From Calycina herbarum (lineage: Eukaryota > Ascomycota > Leotiomycetes > Helotiales > Pezizellaceae): a stretch of DNA of 64,000 bases. The DNA lies in assembly GCA_001414485.1 (NCBI GenBank), contig LLEY01000005.1, positions 372,001 to 436,000 on the forward strand, given 5' to 3'. How positions within the stretch are numbered: position 1 is the first letter of the stretch; each line of letters starts with the position of its first letter. Under the pieces are notes generated by a model. It saw nothing but the letters and a program-made list of their open reading frames with translations. It was not told where the DNA came from and did no database searches. Of this stretch, positions 12,452 to 24,514 are shown in pieces. The position numbers were made by a program, and so were the translations under genes.

Positions 12452-12615
12452 AGGCCGTTGCGATTCGTGCGACGTTGACGATCCCTGAGCACGACATGGT
12501 TTGGAGGTTGGGCTGGGTTGGTCAGGCATTCGTTTCCTTTCGAATCAAAAATTCCCAATCAAAATTTTCGTTGGCTAATTTCATGGTTACTACAAGCGAG
12601 CTCCGACCCTGATTA

Positions 12616-12643
12616 GGCGAGGTCGTAACGTTACGACCTCGCC
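12616..12643. repeat. 28-bp perfect palindrome
   Basis: ggcgaggtcgtaac is followed directly by its reverse complement with no spacer. With one bulged C the symmetry extends to a TTA...TAA outer edge. Two transposon ends joined head to head would look like this, as would a binding site for a dimeric regulator. Confidence 0.9.
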
Positions 12644-13756
12644 CTAAGTTGAGTAGTACAACATACTAAGACATTGCGACATAAAGAGCTGTCGCGCCGA
12701 CCTCATTCTCAGCCACACGCCTCAGAGCCGTTGGTTTTTGACGAATAGGGAAGTGCCGTGGCACGCTCGATAGAATCTATAACGTTCTACAATTGTGTTT
12801 AAATTGAACCTTTAGCAGCTGTCTTTATTTGTATTTTCACTACTCGTTAATAGTATTTCACCCAGTTACAACTCCCCCCTGCTCATGCCGATGTCCACGT
12901 CCAGTGCTACATTGTAATTCTATCTATGTATGGTCTTGATAAGCGGTCTTGTCGTCGAAATATACCGCAGCCACCGTCCTTGTTATAGTGGTCGAACACA
13001 ACGCAAAACAAGAAATTCCACAGGATTCTCGATATCCCAGAAAGGCATTGCAGGTGCCTTGAGAACTCATGCATTGAACGTCTTAGAAGCTCGCACGATC
13101 AGCGAAAACGGCCACCGATAATATCGCACGGTGAAGGTTATGGGATGACCGGATAGACTCTTCATTCCCTTACATGGTGTGTGCCAGTGGCGTGCAACTT
13201 GTAAACTGCAGCGGAGGTAACTCAGTCCGACTTACTATCCGTTTTTGTTGTGTTCTGCCTGCTGAGTGCATATTCATATGTACGGACGGACGGAATTTTC
13301 CGTCCAAAGTGGAGGAACCTTGCTCCCTCGGCATTGTTCCATTCTCGTATTTTTTGCTGAGACTCCTTTGTCGTTCCAAGCACAATTGTATCCGGATATC
13401 TTTGCAGTAATACCCCACTACAGTCTCGTTACAAGAGACCATGCTAGAAACTATTTGAAACACAAGTGCAGGATTCCATATCCATGTTTGGAACCCCAAA
13501 TTCCCTCCCTTCTCTCCTACCCTTCAGCTCCAAAGCGATTTTGGAATATTATTCGAAGTTGGAGAGAAGCATGCGATCACTACTGGATTTCTTCTTCATA
13601 TAAGAAAACGAGGGGTCGCTACAATATCAAATACAAACACAAAGATCTCCGGGACCTTAAGCGAATCCCTGATTTTGGGGCCTCCAAACGTGACAGTTAC
13701 AGCACGCTGTGCTAATTAACTGTATCGGCAACCTAGCCCAGTGGCATGTCTCCTAA

Positions 13757-15469
13757 TCATCGTTCTCGTGTCGCTAATGCCATTCGCTTTTTATTCATGT
13801 TATCGAGTTCCATTTCCCAAGCCGCTTCTTCGTCGCGCGTTAAGCGTGGCGAGTTTCCATCACTGAGTCTTGCGAACTTTTGTGTACTCTCGCTATCCCT
13901 CATACCAGTCCCGCGCTTGAGATTTGTTCCACTCTTTGAACGTGTTCCCCGTGCTGTCCCATTTTTGCTATCGCTCCCGCTTACGAAGGTTGTTCGGATG
14001 GAGCTGATCAATGAGTCGGGATATATGAGCAAGAATACCGGTCGAAGGGTTGGTAGACAAGCGCAGATGAGTGCAACGCAAGTTTCGGGAACGGACCAGT
14101 AGAAGAATGGTGCTTCATCATCTGCGAAGGAGTCAGCATATGGATTGCTATTTTTGGGGAGGGCTTTTACATTGAATCAAAAGTTGCTTTCCGGACACGA
14201 CAGCTGTTACATCATAAATAACAATGGCTTTTCCAATTGCAGTTCCTACAACGCTAAAAAGTGTAAGTAATTTCCCGAGAAAGTGTCTTCAGCCGTCTCT
14301 ACTTACAGCGTCCCAAGCATAAAGATGGCCAAAATTCCCGCTTTGTTTCTTCCAGAGAGCTTCAAGCGCATAACCATAGACCATGGAAGAGTGAGTACGA
14401 AGGTATCGAGAAAAATGGATGATACGGCAAATCCACGGATATGGGCGAAGGTACGAGGTGTAAGGCAGTGTCTTTTCGCGGCCCCTGAAAACAGCGTCCA
14501 CTATTTTGGTTTAGAGTCGTCCGCATGACAACCTCACGCAGAGTTGGAAAAGTAGTTTACTTACAGTGTCAGAGATTGGGTAGCAATTGAAGATCTGCGT
14601 GCAAGCGAAGCTGACCCCCCAGATAGCATTCAAGACATAAAGTGTCCAGATACAAATATTGAACCATTTGCTCCCTCTTCCAAATACACGATCGTAGAGA
14701 AGAAGAATGCTGAATCGAGTAAATGCTAGGCTTGAAGTGACGACGGCTTGTTGGGCAAGAAAGCACTTAGAAGTGGAGAGTCAGATTTCAATGCACCCGA
14801 AGTGGGAATTACGTAGCATGGCTGGAGGTGGCTTACCTTTTGGAAAACAACATACTCTTCAGTAACAAGTGGAGAGCCTTTGGGCGAGAGAGCAACTTTT
14901 TTCCCCAATTGTCCGTAACATGCCGCTACACAGAACAAGCAAACGTTAGACTTTACTTGTACTTCGGTCACCGAGTTTTGTCTGGTTGGAAGTGATGGAT
15001 TTAAAGACACTGATTACTTACAAATAATCATTATTATACAGTTTCCAATGACAAGTGCCTGTAATCATTGTCAGTCAACTTCCACTTAGTCTTGGAGCTC
15101 AATCGCTCCCGATGTTCTGCATCTTTTGGTCCATTCGTTGCTTTTTCGAACACTGAAGACCCGAGTTTCTTGTAAGAACAAGTCTAGAACAAACACATTT
15201 TCCCGAAATCTGAATGCACCACCTTATCACACAAGACTGTTGCATTTGGGTATCAATTTGTTTTAGACCATCGTCGCTTTAGGAACCTTGAATTCATAAA
15301 AGAGAAACTGGGGGTTTACCAAACATGGGAGTAACATCCAATCATCAATTTTCAATCCAGCGTTGCGAACATGGCGAGCATAGAACCTCGCAACGACTGC
15401 GAGTATCGCAAATGGTAAAAATACGGAAGGAATTATAATAGGAGTCGCTAGAGGCTTTTCGAAGGCCAT
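13757..15469 (-). CDS. rhodopsin-fold (Pth11-like) integral membrane protein
   Basis: Seven exons on the minus strand (15469..15320, 15059..15023, 14925..14837, 14765..14565, 14500..14307, 14253..14171, 14121..13757) give 372 residues in one frame. Features of the fungal rhodopsin domain appear in order: VARFYARHVRNAGLKIDDWM, ACYGQLGKKV, TSSLAFTRFSILLLYDRVF, WGVSFACTQIFNC, LTLPWSMVMRLKLSGRNKAG, and YWSVPETCVALICACLPTLR, followed by a charged cytoplasmic tail ending near 13757. About seven membrane helices are expected. Relatives include Pth11-like receptors, mostly orphan. The first intron is about 260 bp, the rest 48-97 bp. The Met at 15469 is preferred to an upstream in-frame Met at 15583 because the family starts close to the first helix. 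The 37-base exon 2 is small and should be confirmed. Confidence 0.83.
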
Positions 15470-16863
15470 CGCGAAAATGGAGAGGTGATAGATTATCGAA
15501 AAGCGAATGAATATATCAAAAGCCAAACGTCCGGAACCATACACGCCACGGGCTTGAGTTGCAACGAGACTCTTTATGAACACTGGTCAAGTTCTCCGAT
15601 AATTCTTTGGGCGGGCTGGATGAATAGAAAATTGTTATAAACTGAAGGAGCAGCAGAACCCTTCAGACAGTGATTATCCGTGGACAGAAGAGAAGCACAA
15701 GAATCGGTTTGGTGTTACACGACAATCTCAATGCAACTCCAGTCAGCCAATGACCATACCAGAAATAAAGTTGGTGTACCAGGGCATGCAGGAATTCGCC
15801 GAATCTTCGCGACACACCTGATAACCAACCACGCAGGGTACATCTTACACACTCTTCAAAAGAGGCACAGTGGGAGAAGATTTTGGCAACCAGTTCCCCG
15901 CAAACTTTATTTGAACACCAGAAGCAAGCAGCATCCTGAAAATCAAACATCTGCGATGTAAATAAACGGCGCTGTCAATACTTGCAATATGAAAGTCACC
16001 ACTTCAGTCTCTCGTTACGAGTAGAAGATCCTGGTTGAAGCCAAGGAAAGCACAGCTCAAAGCCAAGCAATTCCCCTAGAACCATCCACCAGATTGACAG
16101 CAAATTCATTATCCCCAGTCTTAGATCGCCCAACACAATCTCCGGGACAACCTCTCTCACACATCCTATTGCTTGCCATATCGACTTGAGTCTTTGAGGT
16201 ATATTTTGCATCATTTGCAAGTTTCCAAAAATAAGCACCACAAGTACCCCCACGAGAGAGATCGTCATTTCATGGACTGCGTTCACTGCTGCGGGTAAAG
16301 GTATATTCCCAATCCGATTGGGTTTAGACAGGATGTATTTTCGCTTAGTTGCACATCCCTCCCCTTTTCAGCGGCGTAAGCAGACGATGTTCCCCCACCA
16401 CGCATAAATGATAATATGCTCACGAGTTGCCTAATAGAGACATACCTTGTAACCCGCATATTCAGGTCCGGGTCCCGCAACGCCTCAAACAAGATTTGGA
16501 GGCTTGGGATATCTTCTCGCACTTTACCGATTTCGTGGTCTTCCCAGCCACAGGAAAGGGATACGCGCCATTGGGGCTTGCCGAATGGTCTGCACCACGG
16601 TGATCTAAACTGGGGAAGCTTCTCAAAATACCTGGATTCGAATCCTTTGTTTCCTTTTGCGAGTCTTCCCGTTCCTACGCATATTACCAACACTTGGCCG
16701 TGTGAGCCATTGACGCGGCCAGAAAGCTGTGAAGAGTGCATGAAAGCTTTTGGTGTGAGTATTAAAACAATAATTTCCCACGTTTTTGCTGGGTTCTCTC
16801 ACATTTGCCAAGAACGTTTTTTTCTTGACTCAACACACCTTAGGTTTCTGTCTGCACTGCGCC
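15470..16863. other. upstream region with uncertain membrane ORF
   Basis: The space between the receptor gene (minus) and the M20 peptidase gene (plus). Apart from the doubtful minus-strand coding segment listed at 15996-16741, I see nothing. The promoter of the peptidase must lie just before 16864. Confidence 0.4.
15996..16741 (-). CDS. possible membrane protein, exon structure unresolved
   Basis: Two adjacent minus-strand frames look protein-like. The 5' one (from 16741) is a mixed, charged sequence with WRVSLSCGWEDHEIGKVRED and DLNMRVTRYVSIRQL. The 3' one reads KPNRIGNIPLPAAVNAVHEM and then a hydrophobic stretch (ISLVGVLVVLIFGNL), a second segment MNLLSIWWMVLGELLGFELC, and open sequence to 15996. 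They are in different frames; an intron around 16345-16405 ending in CAACTAAG could join them. I do not recognise the family. It could be a real two- or three-exon gene or a decaying one. No neighbour clarifies its role. Confidence 0.3.
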
Positions 16864-18285
16864 ATGAAGAATTTTCAGCTTGCTTTACTGTCACTCTGCA
16901 GCGTGGGGTCTGTGAGGGCACAGAGTGCAACCACCTCAAGTGCCTCTCCAGCACCAACAACCCTGCCATCGAACGATACAGCTGCAGCGGATGAAAGGTT
17001 ACTATCGCTCCATCGCAGCATCGTCGAGATTGATTCGACCACTGGCAGTGAACTCGCGGCCGGCAATTGGCTAGAGGACTACTTCAAGAGTCTCAACTGG
17101 ACAGTTGAGCTTCAACCTGTCGCGGCAAATCGAAACAACATCCTGGCCTACCCACCGGGAGTTGAGGGTGGCAAGTCACAGATTCTGCTCACTAGTCACT
17201 ACGATACTGTAAGCCTCACTTCACCCTATCATTGTACTACATACTGATTGTTGTTGATAAGGTCCCCCCATTCATCCCTTACTCACTGAAGGATGACAAC
17301 ACCACTATATGGGGTCGTGGAACAGCCGATGCAAAGGGTTCTGTGGCCACACAGATCACAGCGGCCTTGAATATTCTCAACCGCACTGATAGTGGGTATT
17401 CTCCGAGTTATTTCCTCTTTCGGGCTGTTTTAAGAAGATTAAGACACTATTTTCTCTTCAGACATCTCAGTGTTCCCCCTCACACAACCCTGTTTCCTTC
17501 TAGTTTCCTCAGGCATGCTTCTAGAAAAGGCAATACTGACTCCGAGATCGTCCACAGTCGCCTTACCACCTGATGCTCTCGCCGTTCTCTACGTCGTCGG
17601 CGAGGAAGGCACCGCGGATGGAATGAAGTACTTCAACCTCCACAAACCACACAACTATAGCTCGATTATTTTTGGTGAACCAACCGAGGGTGATTTGGTA
17701 TGTGGTCACAAAGGAGCCTTGGGAATGAGTTTGAACGTTACCGGAAAAACCGCTCACTCCGGGTATCCCGAACTCGGTGTTGATGCAAACGCTATTCTTG
17801 TCAGAACCTTGACTACCCTGTTTGGCGTCGACACTTTGCCATCAAGCGAGAAATTTGGAAACACGACAGTCAACGCGGGGTTGATCCAAGGGGGAGTAGC
17901 AGTGAACGTCGTTTCTGGGTCATCATTGGCTGGTGTTGCTCTCAGACTGGCTGCTTCAACACCAGATCAGGTCAAGGTCCTTCTCACCGATGCTCTTTCG
18001 GGCGAAGTCTCGAGTGCATCTTCATTTGGAGGAAATCTGACAATCGGATGGCCCATTGCTGGCTACCCTCCTCAAGAGATTAATTGTGATGTTGATGGCT
18101 TCAACACCTCCACAGTAAATTACGGCACGGATATTCCATATCTGGAAGGGGGACACAAGAAATATCTCTATGGACCTGGCAGTATCCAAGTTTCGCATGG
18201 GCCAAATGAACACGTAACGGTAGCAGAGCTGAAAGAGGCAGTGACAGCTTACGAAAGAATTATCCTACATACGCTGGGCCTTTGA
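16864..18285 (+). CDS. secreted M20-family metallopeptidase
   Basis: Three exons (16864..17208, 17262..17391, 17558..18285) give 400 residues. An N-terminal signal peptide ends near VRAQ, followed by a Ser/Thr/Pro linker. M20 zinc-site features are in order: SHYDTVP (metal His and catalytic Asp), GRGTADAKG (bridging Asp), VVGEEGTADG (catalytic Glu pair), FGEPTEGD (metal acidic residue) and HGPNEHV near the C-terminus (metal His). The dimerisation-domain start GKTAHSGYP is present. Family members hydrolyse peptides or N-acyl amino acids; the signal sequence places this one outside the cell or in the vacuole. Several Asn-X-Ser/Thr sites fit secretion. The second intron is long (166 bp) with several internal AGs, so an extra exon there is possible. 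The first and third exons are firm. Confidence 0.85.
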
Positions 18286-19935
18286 TGTGTATCACAGGAC
18301 TTATGTAGATAGCGATTTTCAATGATCCCCAGACTGAGAGATGAAGTAAAAGAACGAATCATCTTCACAGTACTTGACTACTATTCATACCTCCCATGAG
18401 GTGTAAATCAAGTAAGAAGTCCCCACTAGACCCCTGCATCAAGGGCATTTAAAGTTTTCCCCACTTCCCGTAGCCGTTGGGAGCCCCGTTTTGTACCCAC
18501 TATCAAAGCGATCGTTTGTATTCCCATTTCTTTCCGGAATCAGTGTTTCTGAAATAGAAAAGAAGTCAAGACCAAAAAATAAAATACCCACGCTCCAAAT
18601 TGAGTTCATTTCAGAGGAAAATAAATAGATCCAAACAAGTTGAAGCAAGGAATTTTTGTACAAAGCGGAGAAATTAACAAAACCAAAGGACATCCCAGTC
18701 CCTTCTTATCAACTTTAAGAGAAGAAAAGATAAAATAGCAATTGCAATGCTGGTTGACTTGATGCGCTGCAGCAAAATAACAGCAAAGCAGTAAAGAACA
18801 TATTTTGCACAACTATGTTACCTAGGTCTCCTTCCTCAAGCGCTCCAAAAATCCGGCAAACGTTCAACCAAAATTCCCGCAAGAATATCTGTTGGCGCAA
18901 TGTTGGCCGGAGCCAAATGGGATCGCTCGGTTTTAAAGCTCGTCGTGCAGCTCTTTTCCAATTTCCTAACAAGCCCTTGCTAGTCGTGTAAGCCTCGATG
19001 CGCCACGAGTAGAGTTGGGTGCGGTGACCAACGTGGAAGTTGGAGGCTGGATTATCCCTCTTGAAATAGATTGGTGGAAGTAAATCGACACAACTTCTTA
19101 TCTGCTAGACTGAAATGGTTGAAAGCCACAAGGTTCCAGAGCCGCAATGTCTACGTCATGCTGCCAAGCTTACGCTCCTCCCTCGTCCAACTCGGAGACA
19201 GATTCTGTGGTCCGACTTCCTCTCGCAGACTTTCTCGCAAACTTTCTCGCAAACATTTCGCAACCTTTCCGGAGACTTTTATGATTCCCCAGCTTTGCTT
19301 ATAAAAGTCCAGTTTCTTGATCATCAACAACTCTAGTGGGACCCGTGAGGTTCGGCCTCTCGCGCCTCGCGAATAACCTCTTCTCTCCACAAGCTGTACC
19401 TGAAGGCCGGCCCTATGCTCTGTAATACATGTGAAATGCAACACACCACGCTAGCGACCCTCCTCTATCGCCAGAATTAGAGGCGCTTGCACATACGAAC
19501 TGCTCCATTAGCGGAAATAGGAGAAGATTATACATCTTACTCAGCCTCTTACTCAAGCTTGCCCTATGTTTTGGTAACGGTTTTGGTGGCGCTTCGCTCC
19601 TTCAGCCAAGCAGCCCTTCAATCCAAGGCCGAGATGTTCAACAGATGCACGATGTGGGGTCCCTCCAATTGTAATGTTCTCCCTACGACGTCCTTCTTCC
19701 ATACCCACAAATTTCCATTAGTGGTGACGAGGATACGTTATGTGCGGGGGGAATAGACAACAAGAAGAGACAAGGCTGAATGTCAGTCCAGTATAAGTAC
19801 GACTCTTTTCCTACCTTCTGTTTACTTCATTCCAATTACACCTTCCTCACATTCCACACATCCAGTATTATATCTTCTAAGCAAAAACCTTCAAAACTCA
19901 AACTCTTTATATTTTTACCTGACCAAACCATCAAA
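18286..19935. other. intergenic, upstream of the NmrA-like gene
   Basis: No supported gene. At about 19221-19255 there is a short imperfect tandem repeat of an 11-12-base unit (ttctcgcaaac). From about 19800 to 19935 the sequence is CT- and A-rich, as in fungal core promoters and 5' leaders, leading into the ATG at 19936. Confidence 0.5.
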
Positions 19936-21050
19936 ATGTCTGCTAAACAAATCATCACCGTCTTTGGTGCCACTGGCGCACAAGGAGGCTCCGTTGTGAA
20001 GGCCATTCTTGGAGATTCCAAGATGAGCCAAAGCTGGACCGTTCGAGGAGTTACCCGTGATACAACAAAGGACTCAGCTAAGGCATTGGAACAACTCGGT
20101 GCCCAGACTGTTGCTGTAAGTTATGATATCCTTTGAGAATTTGATATAGATGCTGATATTTGGCAAAAGGCCGATTTGAACGATCCAGAATCAGTCAAGG
20201 CTGCCATCAAGGGCTCATACGCCGTCTTCGCCGTAACCAACTTCTGGGAGAAAGGGCTTGCTGATGTCGAGTTGGCACAAGGAAAAACTATGGCCGATGC
20301 TGCAAAGGTATGGAAATCCAAATTTCTCTAAATTGGGAACGTGAAAGCTGATTTGAAATAGGAAACTGGTGTTCAGCACTTCATCTGGAGCAGTTTGTTG
20401 AACATTACAGAGTGTTAGTATCCTCTACATATTTCTCAAATTTCCTGTACTAATTTTGCACAGTATCAAAGGGTGCTCTTCCAAAGGTTTCTCACTTCGA
20501 CTCTAAAGCCAACGTTGAAAAGTACATCAGATCTATCGGCCTTCCAGCAAGTTTCTTCTTGCCAGGTTTCTATATGAGCAACTTCCCAGGAGGAATGTTC
20601 CGACAATCTCCTCCTGACAACGCCTGGGCTCTCTCTTTGCCAATCCCCGCATCTTCACCTGTTCCTCTCTTGGCCACAGCTGAAGACACTGGAAAGTTTG
20701 TCAAGGCCATGTTGCTCAACCGCGAGAAGGTCCTTGGAAAGCAAATCTTGGGTGCTACTAAATACTACACTCTCGAAGATTTAGTTGCCGAGTTCAAGGC
20801 TGCCTACCCAGAGGCTGGAAAGACTGCTAGGTACAATGAGTTGCCACATGAAATGTTCAAGAGTATCATGGGAATGATGGGTCAATCTGAGCATGCTGCA
20901 GAAGAGTTACTTCAGAACATGAGATTATTGAATGAATTTGGATATTATGGGGGTGCATCTTTGGATGAGTCTCTTGCTATCCTTGATGAGAAGCCAACCA
21001 CCTGGACTGAGTTTATGAAGAATTACCCAGCATTCAAGGAGTTGAAGTAG
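19936..21050 (+). CDS. NmrA-like NAD(P)-binding protein
   Basis: Four exons (19936..20115, 20170..20307, 20362..20413, 20464..21050) give 318 residues. The N-terminus has the Rossmann dinucleotide motif VFGATGAQGGSV (residues 9-20). Next come the VRGVTRD strand with the Arg that usually contacts NADP phosphate, ADLNDPESVKAAIKGSYAVF, and IWSSL in the position of the NmrA/HSCARG signature. The C-terminal part contains LPASFFLPGFYMSNF and a helical segment. Relatives are atypical short-chain dehydrogenase-like redox sensors, some regulating nitrogen metabolism through GATA factors and others isoflavone-reductase-like enzymes. The classic SDR Tyr-X3-Lys is not evident, so a sensor role is more likely than catalysis. 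Introns are 48-54 bp with good branch sequences. Confidence 0.88.
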
Positions 21051-21661
21051 GAGATTTGGAATGTAGTAGATTATTATGTTTATGATAAATTAGTACTTGT
21101 TAGTCTTAGTTTCTGGACAGGTTTTATAGCGAATCCCATCTCATTTGTACCTGTGTTTTGATGATAATAATTATTTACTTGGTGGTTGAATGAGTTTAAT
21201 TTACATCAACTTCTCCGAAATCATGTTTGCTCCGTAGTCAGCAAATTAAGAATGTCCAATCTGATGTCGTATTTCGGGCTTCGGTTCACCTCAGCTCAGA
21301 CCTCAGCCGAGGTTCATTTTGCCAACCTCCACCAGTAATTTGAGGAACCCGTTAGACATCTTGATCCAAATCTTTCCCAGACTAGCAATAATATTCGAAC
21401 CTCTTCAGAATACCTGTCACACGACCTCGCCTTCTCCCTGTTTTTATCTCGATATCTACAAAAAAGTGGAAGCAGTTAGACGCAACCCCGCGAATCGGCC
21501 ACTCTGCATTTCCTTGGCCGCTTTCAGAATCACGAGCCGAGGATTGCAATCATCTTCGACCTGACAACCCGCGCCACCGAGTCTGCCACGACTTCAACAA
21601 CCCAGCTCTGTACAGAGCAATAGTTGATGGATTGAGGTAGCAGGCTCTTGACAATATCAGG
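21051..21661. other. 3' region of the NmrA-like gene and leader of PEX13
   Basis: No gene supported. The open frame at 21319-21564 lies just upstream of the PEX13 ATG, has no motif and is more likely leader sequence. Confidence 0.5.
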
Positions 21662-23100
21662 ATGGCGACTGTATCACCTCCCAAGCCTTGGGAGAGGAAT
21701 GGGGCTGCAACGGGCGCAAGCACAGGTTTGTGATTCTTTTCATGGCAAAGGATACAGGATACTGATTATGGCCTCGATTTTCTAGCTTTACCTACTTCTA
21801 CTTTATCTGCTACTAGTTCGATGTCAGCCCCTACAGCGTCCTCGTCGTCCGATGCACCTGCGATTCCCGAACGGCCTTCTACGCTCGCGAATGCGGTAAA
21901 TAGAAATGCAACAGCGTACTCACCCTATGGAACAAGCGGTATGGGTGGTATAGGATCACCATACGGAGGTGGTATGGGCTCCGCATATACTTCTCCATAT
22001 TCTCGAATGGGTGGGATGGGAGGTATGGGTATGGGAGGATATGGATCCAGCATGTATAGTGGAATGGGGATGGGTGGTATGGGAGGCATGGGCGGGATGT
22101 ATGGAGGTGGTATGGGTGGGATGTATGGCGGAATGGGAGGCATGAATGATCCTAATAATCCTCAGAGTTTGACTCAGGGTTTTACGCAGAGCACACAGGC
22201 GACTTTCCAGATTATTGAGAGTATTGTTGGTGCTTTTGGGGGATTTGCGCAGATGTTGGAGAGTACATATATGGCGACTCATTCAAGCTTCTTCGGTGAG
22301 TTGCAAGCTTCTTTTGTTTGCGGACGCGGAACTGACTTTCTTTAGCGATGGTATCTGTCGCGGAACAGTTTGGGAACTTAAGGAATACTCTAGGTTCAAT
22401 ACTGGGAATCTTCACAGTCCTCCGATGGCTACGAACACTATTCGCAAAAATCACTGGTCGACCACCACCAGCAGACGCAACCTCCCTCACCCCCAGCGCA
22501 TTCGCATCCTTCGAAGGTCGAAAATTCCTCCCCGACGGCTCCCCAGCACAACAACCAAGACCAAGCAAAAAGCCCTTCCTCTTCTTCATCGCAGCCGCCT
22601 TCGGTCTCCCTTACCTCATGGGAAAACTTATCAAATCCCTCGCCGCCTCACAAGAAGAAGAACAACGCAGATTAATGGCAGCAGGAGGACAAATCGGACC
22701 CGACGGCCAAATGATAGAAGCACCCATCGACCCCTCCCAATACGAATTCTGTCGAGTCCTGTACGATTTCACCCCCGAATCCGCAGCCACAGTCCAAGGA
22801 ATCGATCTCGAAGTAAAAAAAGGCGATATCGTAGCTGTACTAAGCAAGAGCGATCCAATGGGCAACCCAAGCGAATGGTGGAAATGCAGAGCGAGAGATC
22901 GAAGAATGGGATATCTACCCGGTGTTTATCTTGGTCCTGTTAAGAAACCAGGACAACCTATTGCGGAGATCAAGAGTGCTAGTCAGAGTGGGAGTCGGAC
23001 GAATAGTCTTACGAGTTCGACGAAGGCTCCTCCTGTTGTTAATGGGAAGGCGGGGGATATTGGGGTTGAGAGTTTTCAGAAAAGCCAGTTTTACTCTTAG
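21662..23100 (+). CDS. PEX13: peroxin-13, peroxisomal docking protein
   Basis: Three exons (21662..21725, 21786..22295, 22346..23100) give 442 residues. The short first exon encodes the conserved start MATVSPPKPWERNG. A Gly/Met/Tyr-rich segment follows (about residues 70-155, many MGGM units), then the conserved helical region (TFQIIESIVGAFGGFAQMLE), a membrane segment near FLFFIAAAFGLPYLMGKL, and a C-terminal SH3 domain (YEFCRVLYDFTPE...EVKKGDIVAVL...WWKCRARDRRMGYLPGVYL). PEX13 is part of the docking and pore complex with PEX14 and PEX17; its SH3 domain binds PEX14 and PEX5, and YG/MG-rich N-terminal parts of PEX13 have been linked to the import conduit. The gene converges with the epsin gene across 1.4 kb. 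Confidence 0.93.
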
Positions 23101-24514
23101 TTTTTGATTTTGCTGAACACATCCCATCCCATCGAATTGTTATGAGAGGGCGAGCGTTTTTTTTATGTTTGTTTTAGTTGGGGAGTGAATATCGGGATTT
23201 AGCGCTTTCTTGGAAAACTGGGATGGGGTTATGGATGGGTTTGAGGAAGGACCTTGTTACTTGGTCTAGAAGCAGACCGGATTGTAGATAGGGCGTCTTG
23301 TAATGATAGAGGTCTTAATTACATACATAAAAGAAACATCATTTGGCTCGAGTTGCTATTAGGGTGAGAATTTCATCTGGCTAAGGGTTTTGTCATAATC
23401 TCGCCTCATGAATTTTGACACTTTTTTATCTTATGGAGGGGGAATCATAGCTTCAATGTTAACCCAGCTTAAACTAGTATTCTAACGTACGATTTAGTGA
23501 GAAGTTACATACCTAACTAGAAGGGAATAGTGAACGAATCTCAAAGCAGATCTCAATCTCCCCCAAAAGTCGTTCACCAGAAACAGACAAAAAGAAAGCC
23601 AATTGGCCCCAAAAAATAATCCAGAAAAAAGATAGTAAAAAGTTTGTGCCTAACCCCCGCCCGGGTTAATTAATAGGCCCTACATCTTTACTCAAGGATG
23701 TCAGTCCTGAGGTTCATGGGTTGTCGCAGGACAAATGCTTAAGATCGTCAATCTCAAAGCTTTTTTGGGCTGTCGCGGGACTAGGAAAGAGGAGGGCTTA
23801 CAATATTGTTGATGTTGGCGTTGATTCGTCGTTTTGTCGTGGGTAGCTCCTATCTTATTTAGTACTATAAGCCAACCGATGTTGAAACTATGTGTTAAGT
23901 GAGATTTGCCGATAATTACCCACTATATGTTGGCCCGAGTTTATTTTTATTTTTACAAGTGCTAGTAGATGGAAAACTTTATACGAGAGAATATATGTAT
24001 ATCGAACGTCAAGTGAAATAAGAGAACAAAGAAGCTAAAGAAATAGACACCCCCACCACGAATCACCCCGCTATCTTTCTTGGCTTCGACCAAAACCAGA
24101 AGAAACTTTATTCCCCTCTTCACTCAAGGCATATCAATAGCTAAGAAGAAATGGAACTCTAGGTTTACTCTTCGAATCAAGGTCCAGTTGACCAAAGCCA
24201 ATGCTTTGTGGTATTTATGAGGTTTCGGTTGAACCGGGAAAGAAAGTCGATGGGATTGGTCGATTCCCCTTAATATACAAGGGGATATCATGGATTTCTT
24301 CAAAGCCCAGGAGGATCAAACAACAAGGAAAATTCAATCGTACAATGATATAAATTAGAGAAACCTATCTGGGAAAGTTTTATGGGGATGTCCTGCAACA
24401 CCTCATTCTCAAAGCAAACAAGTAACTTTAAACTTTACAACACCATCATCTTCAAGAACGCCAATTTTCTCGAATGTGCTTTTTCATCGACATAGTTGAC
24501 TATAGGTCTACTAC
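23101..24514. other. convergent intergenic region
   Basis: 1.4 kb between the 3' ends of PEX13 and the epsin gene. No ORF of note, no clear repeat, no recognisable RNA. Both 3' untranslated regions are expected here. The middle (23600-24100) is moderately AT-rich but shows no coding remnant. Confidence 0.5.

Larger units (their letters stand above)
11706..13756. other. 2-kb intergenic region with palindromes
   Basis: No coding gene is supported; open frames are short and without motifs. The region contains a 96-bp hairpin (12356-12451) and a 28-bp perfect palindrome (12616-12643), both listed separately. It may be the graveyard of small DNA elements. The part next to 11705 should carry the MFS promoter. 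Confidence 0.5.

Noticed and set aside
16630..16645. gattcgaatcc-like string resembling a tRNA T-loop
   Set aside because: No cloverleaf can be folded around it.
16416..16994. 192-codon plus-strand frame upstream of the M20 peptidase
   Set aside because: Overlaps the peptidase start in another frame and lacks a signal peptide or motif; the opposite strand looks more protein-like.
22215..22943. 242-codon open frame within PEX13 in another frame
   Set aside because: Arg/Ser/Pro-rich shadow of the PEX13 coding sequence.
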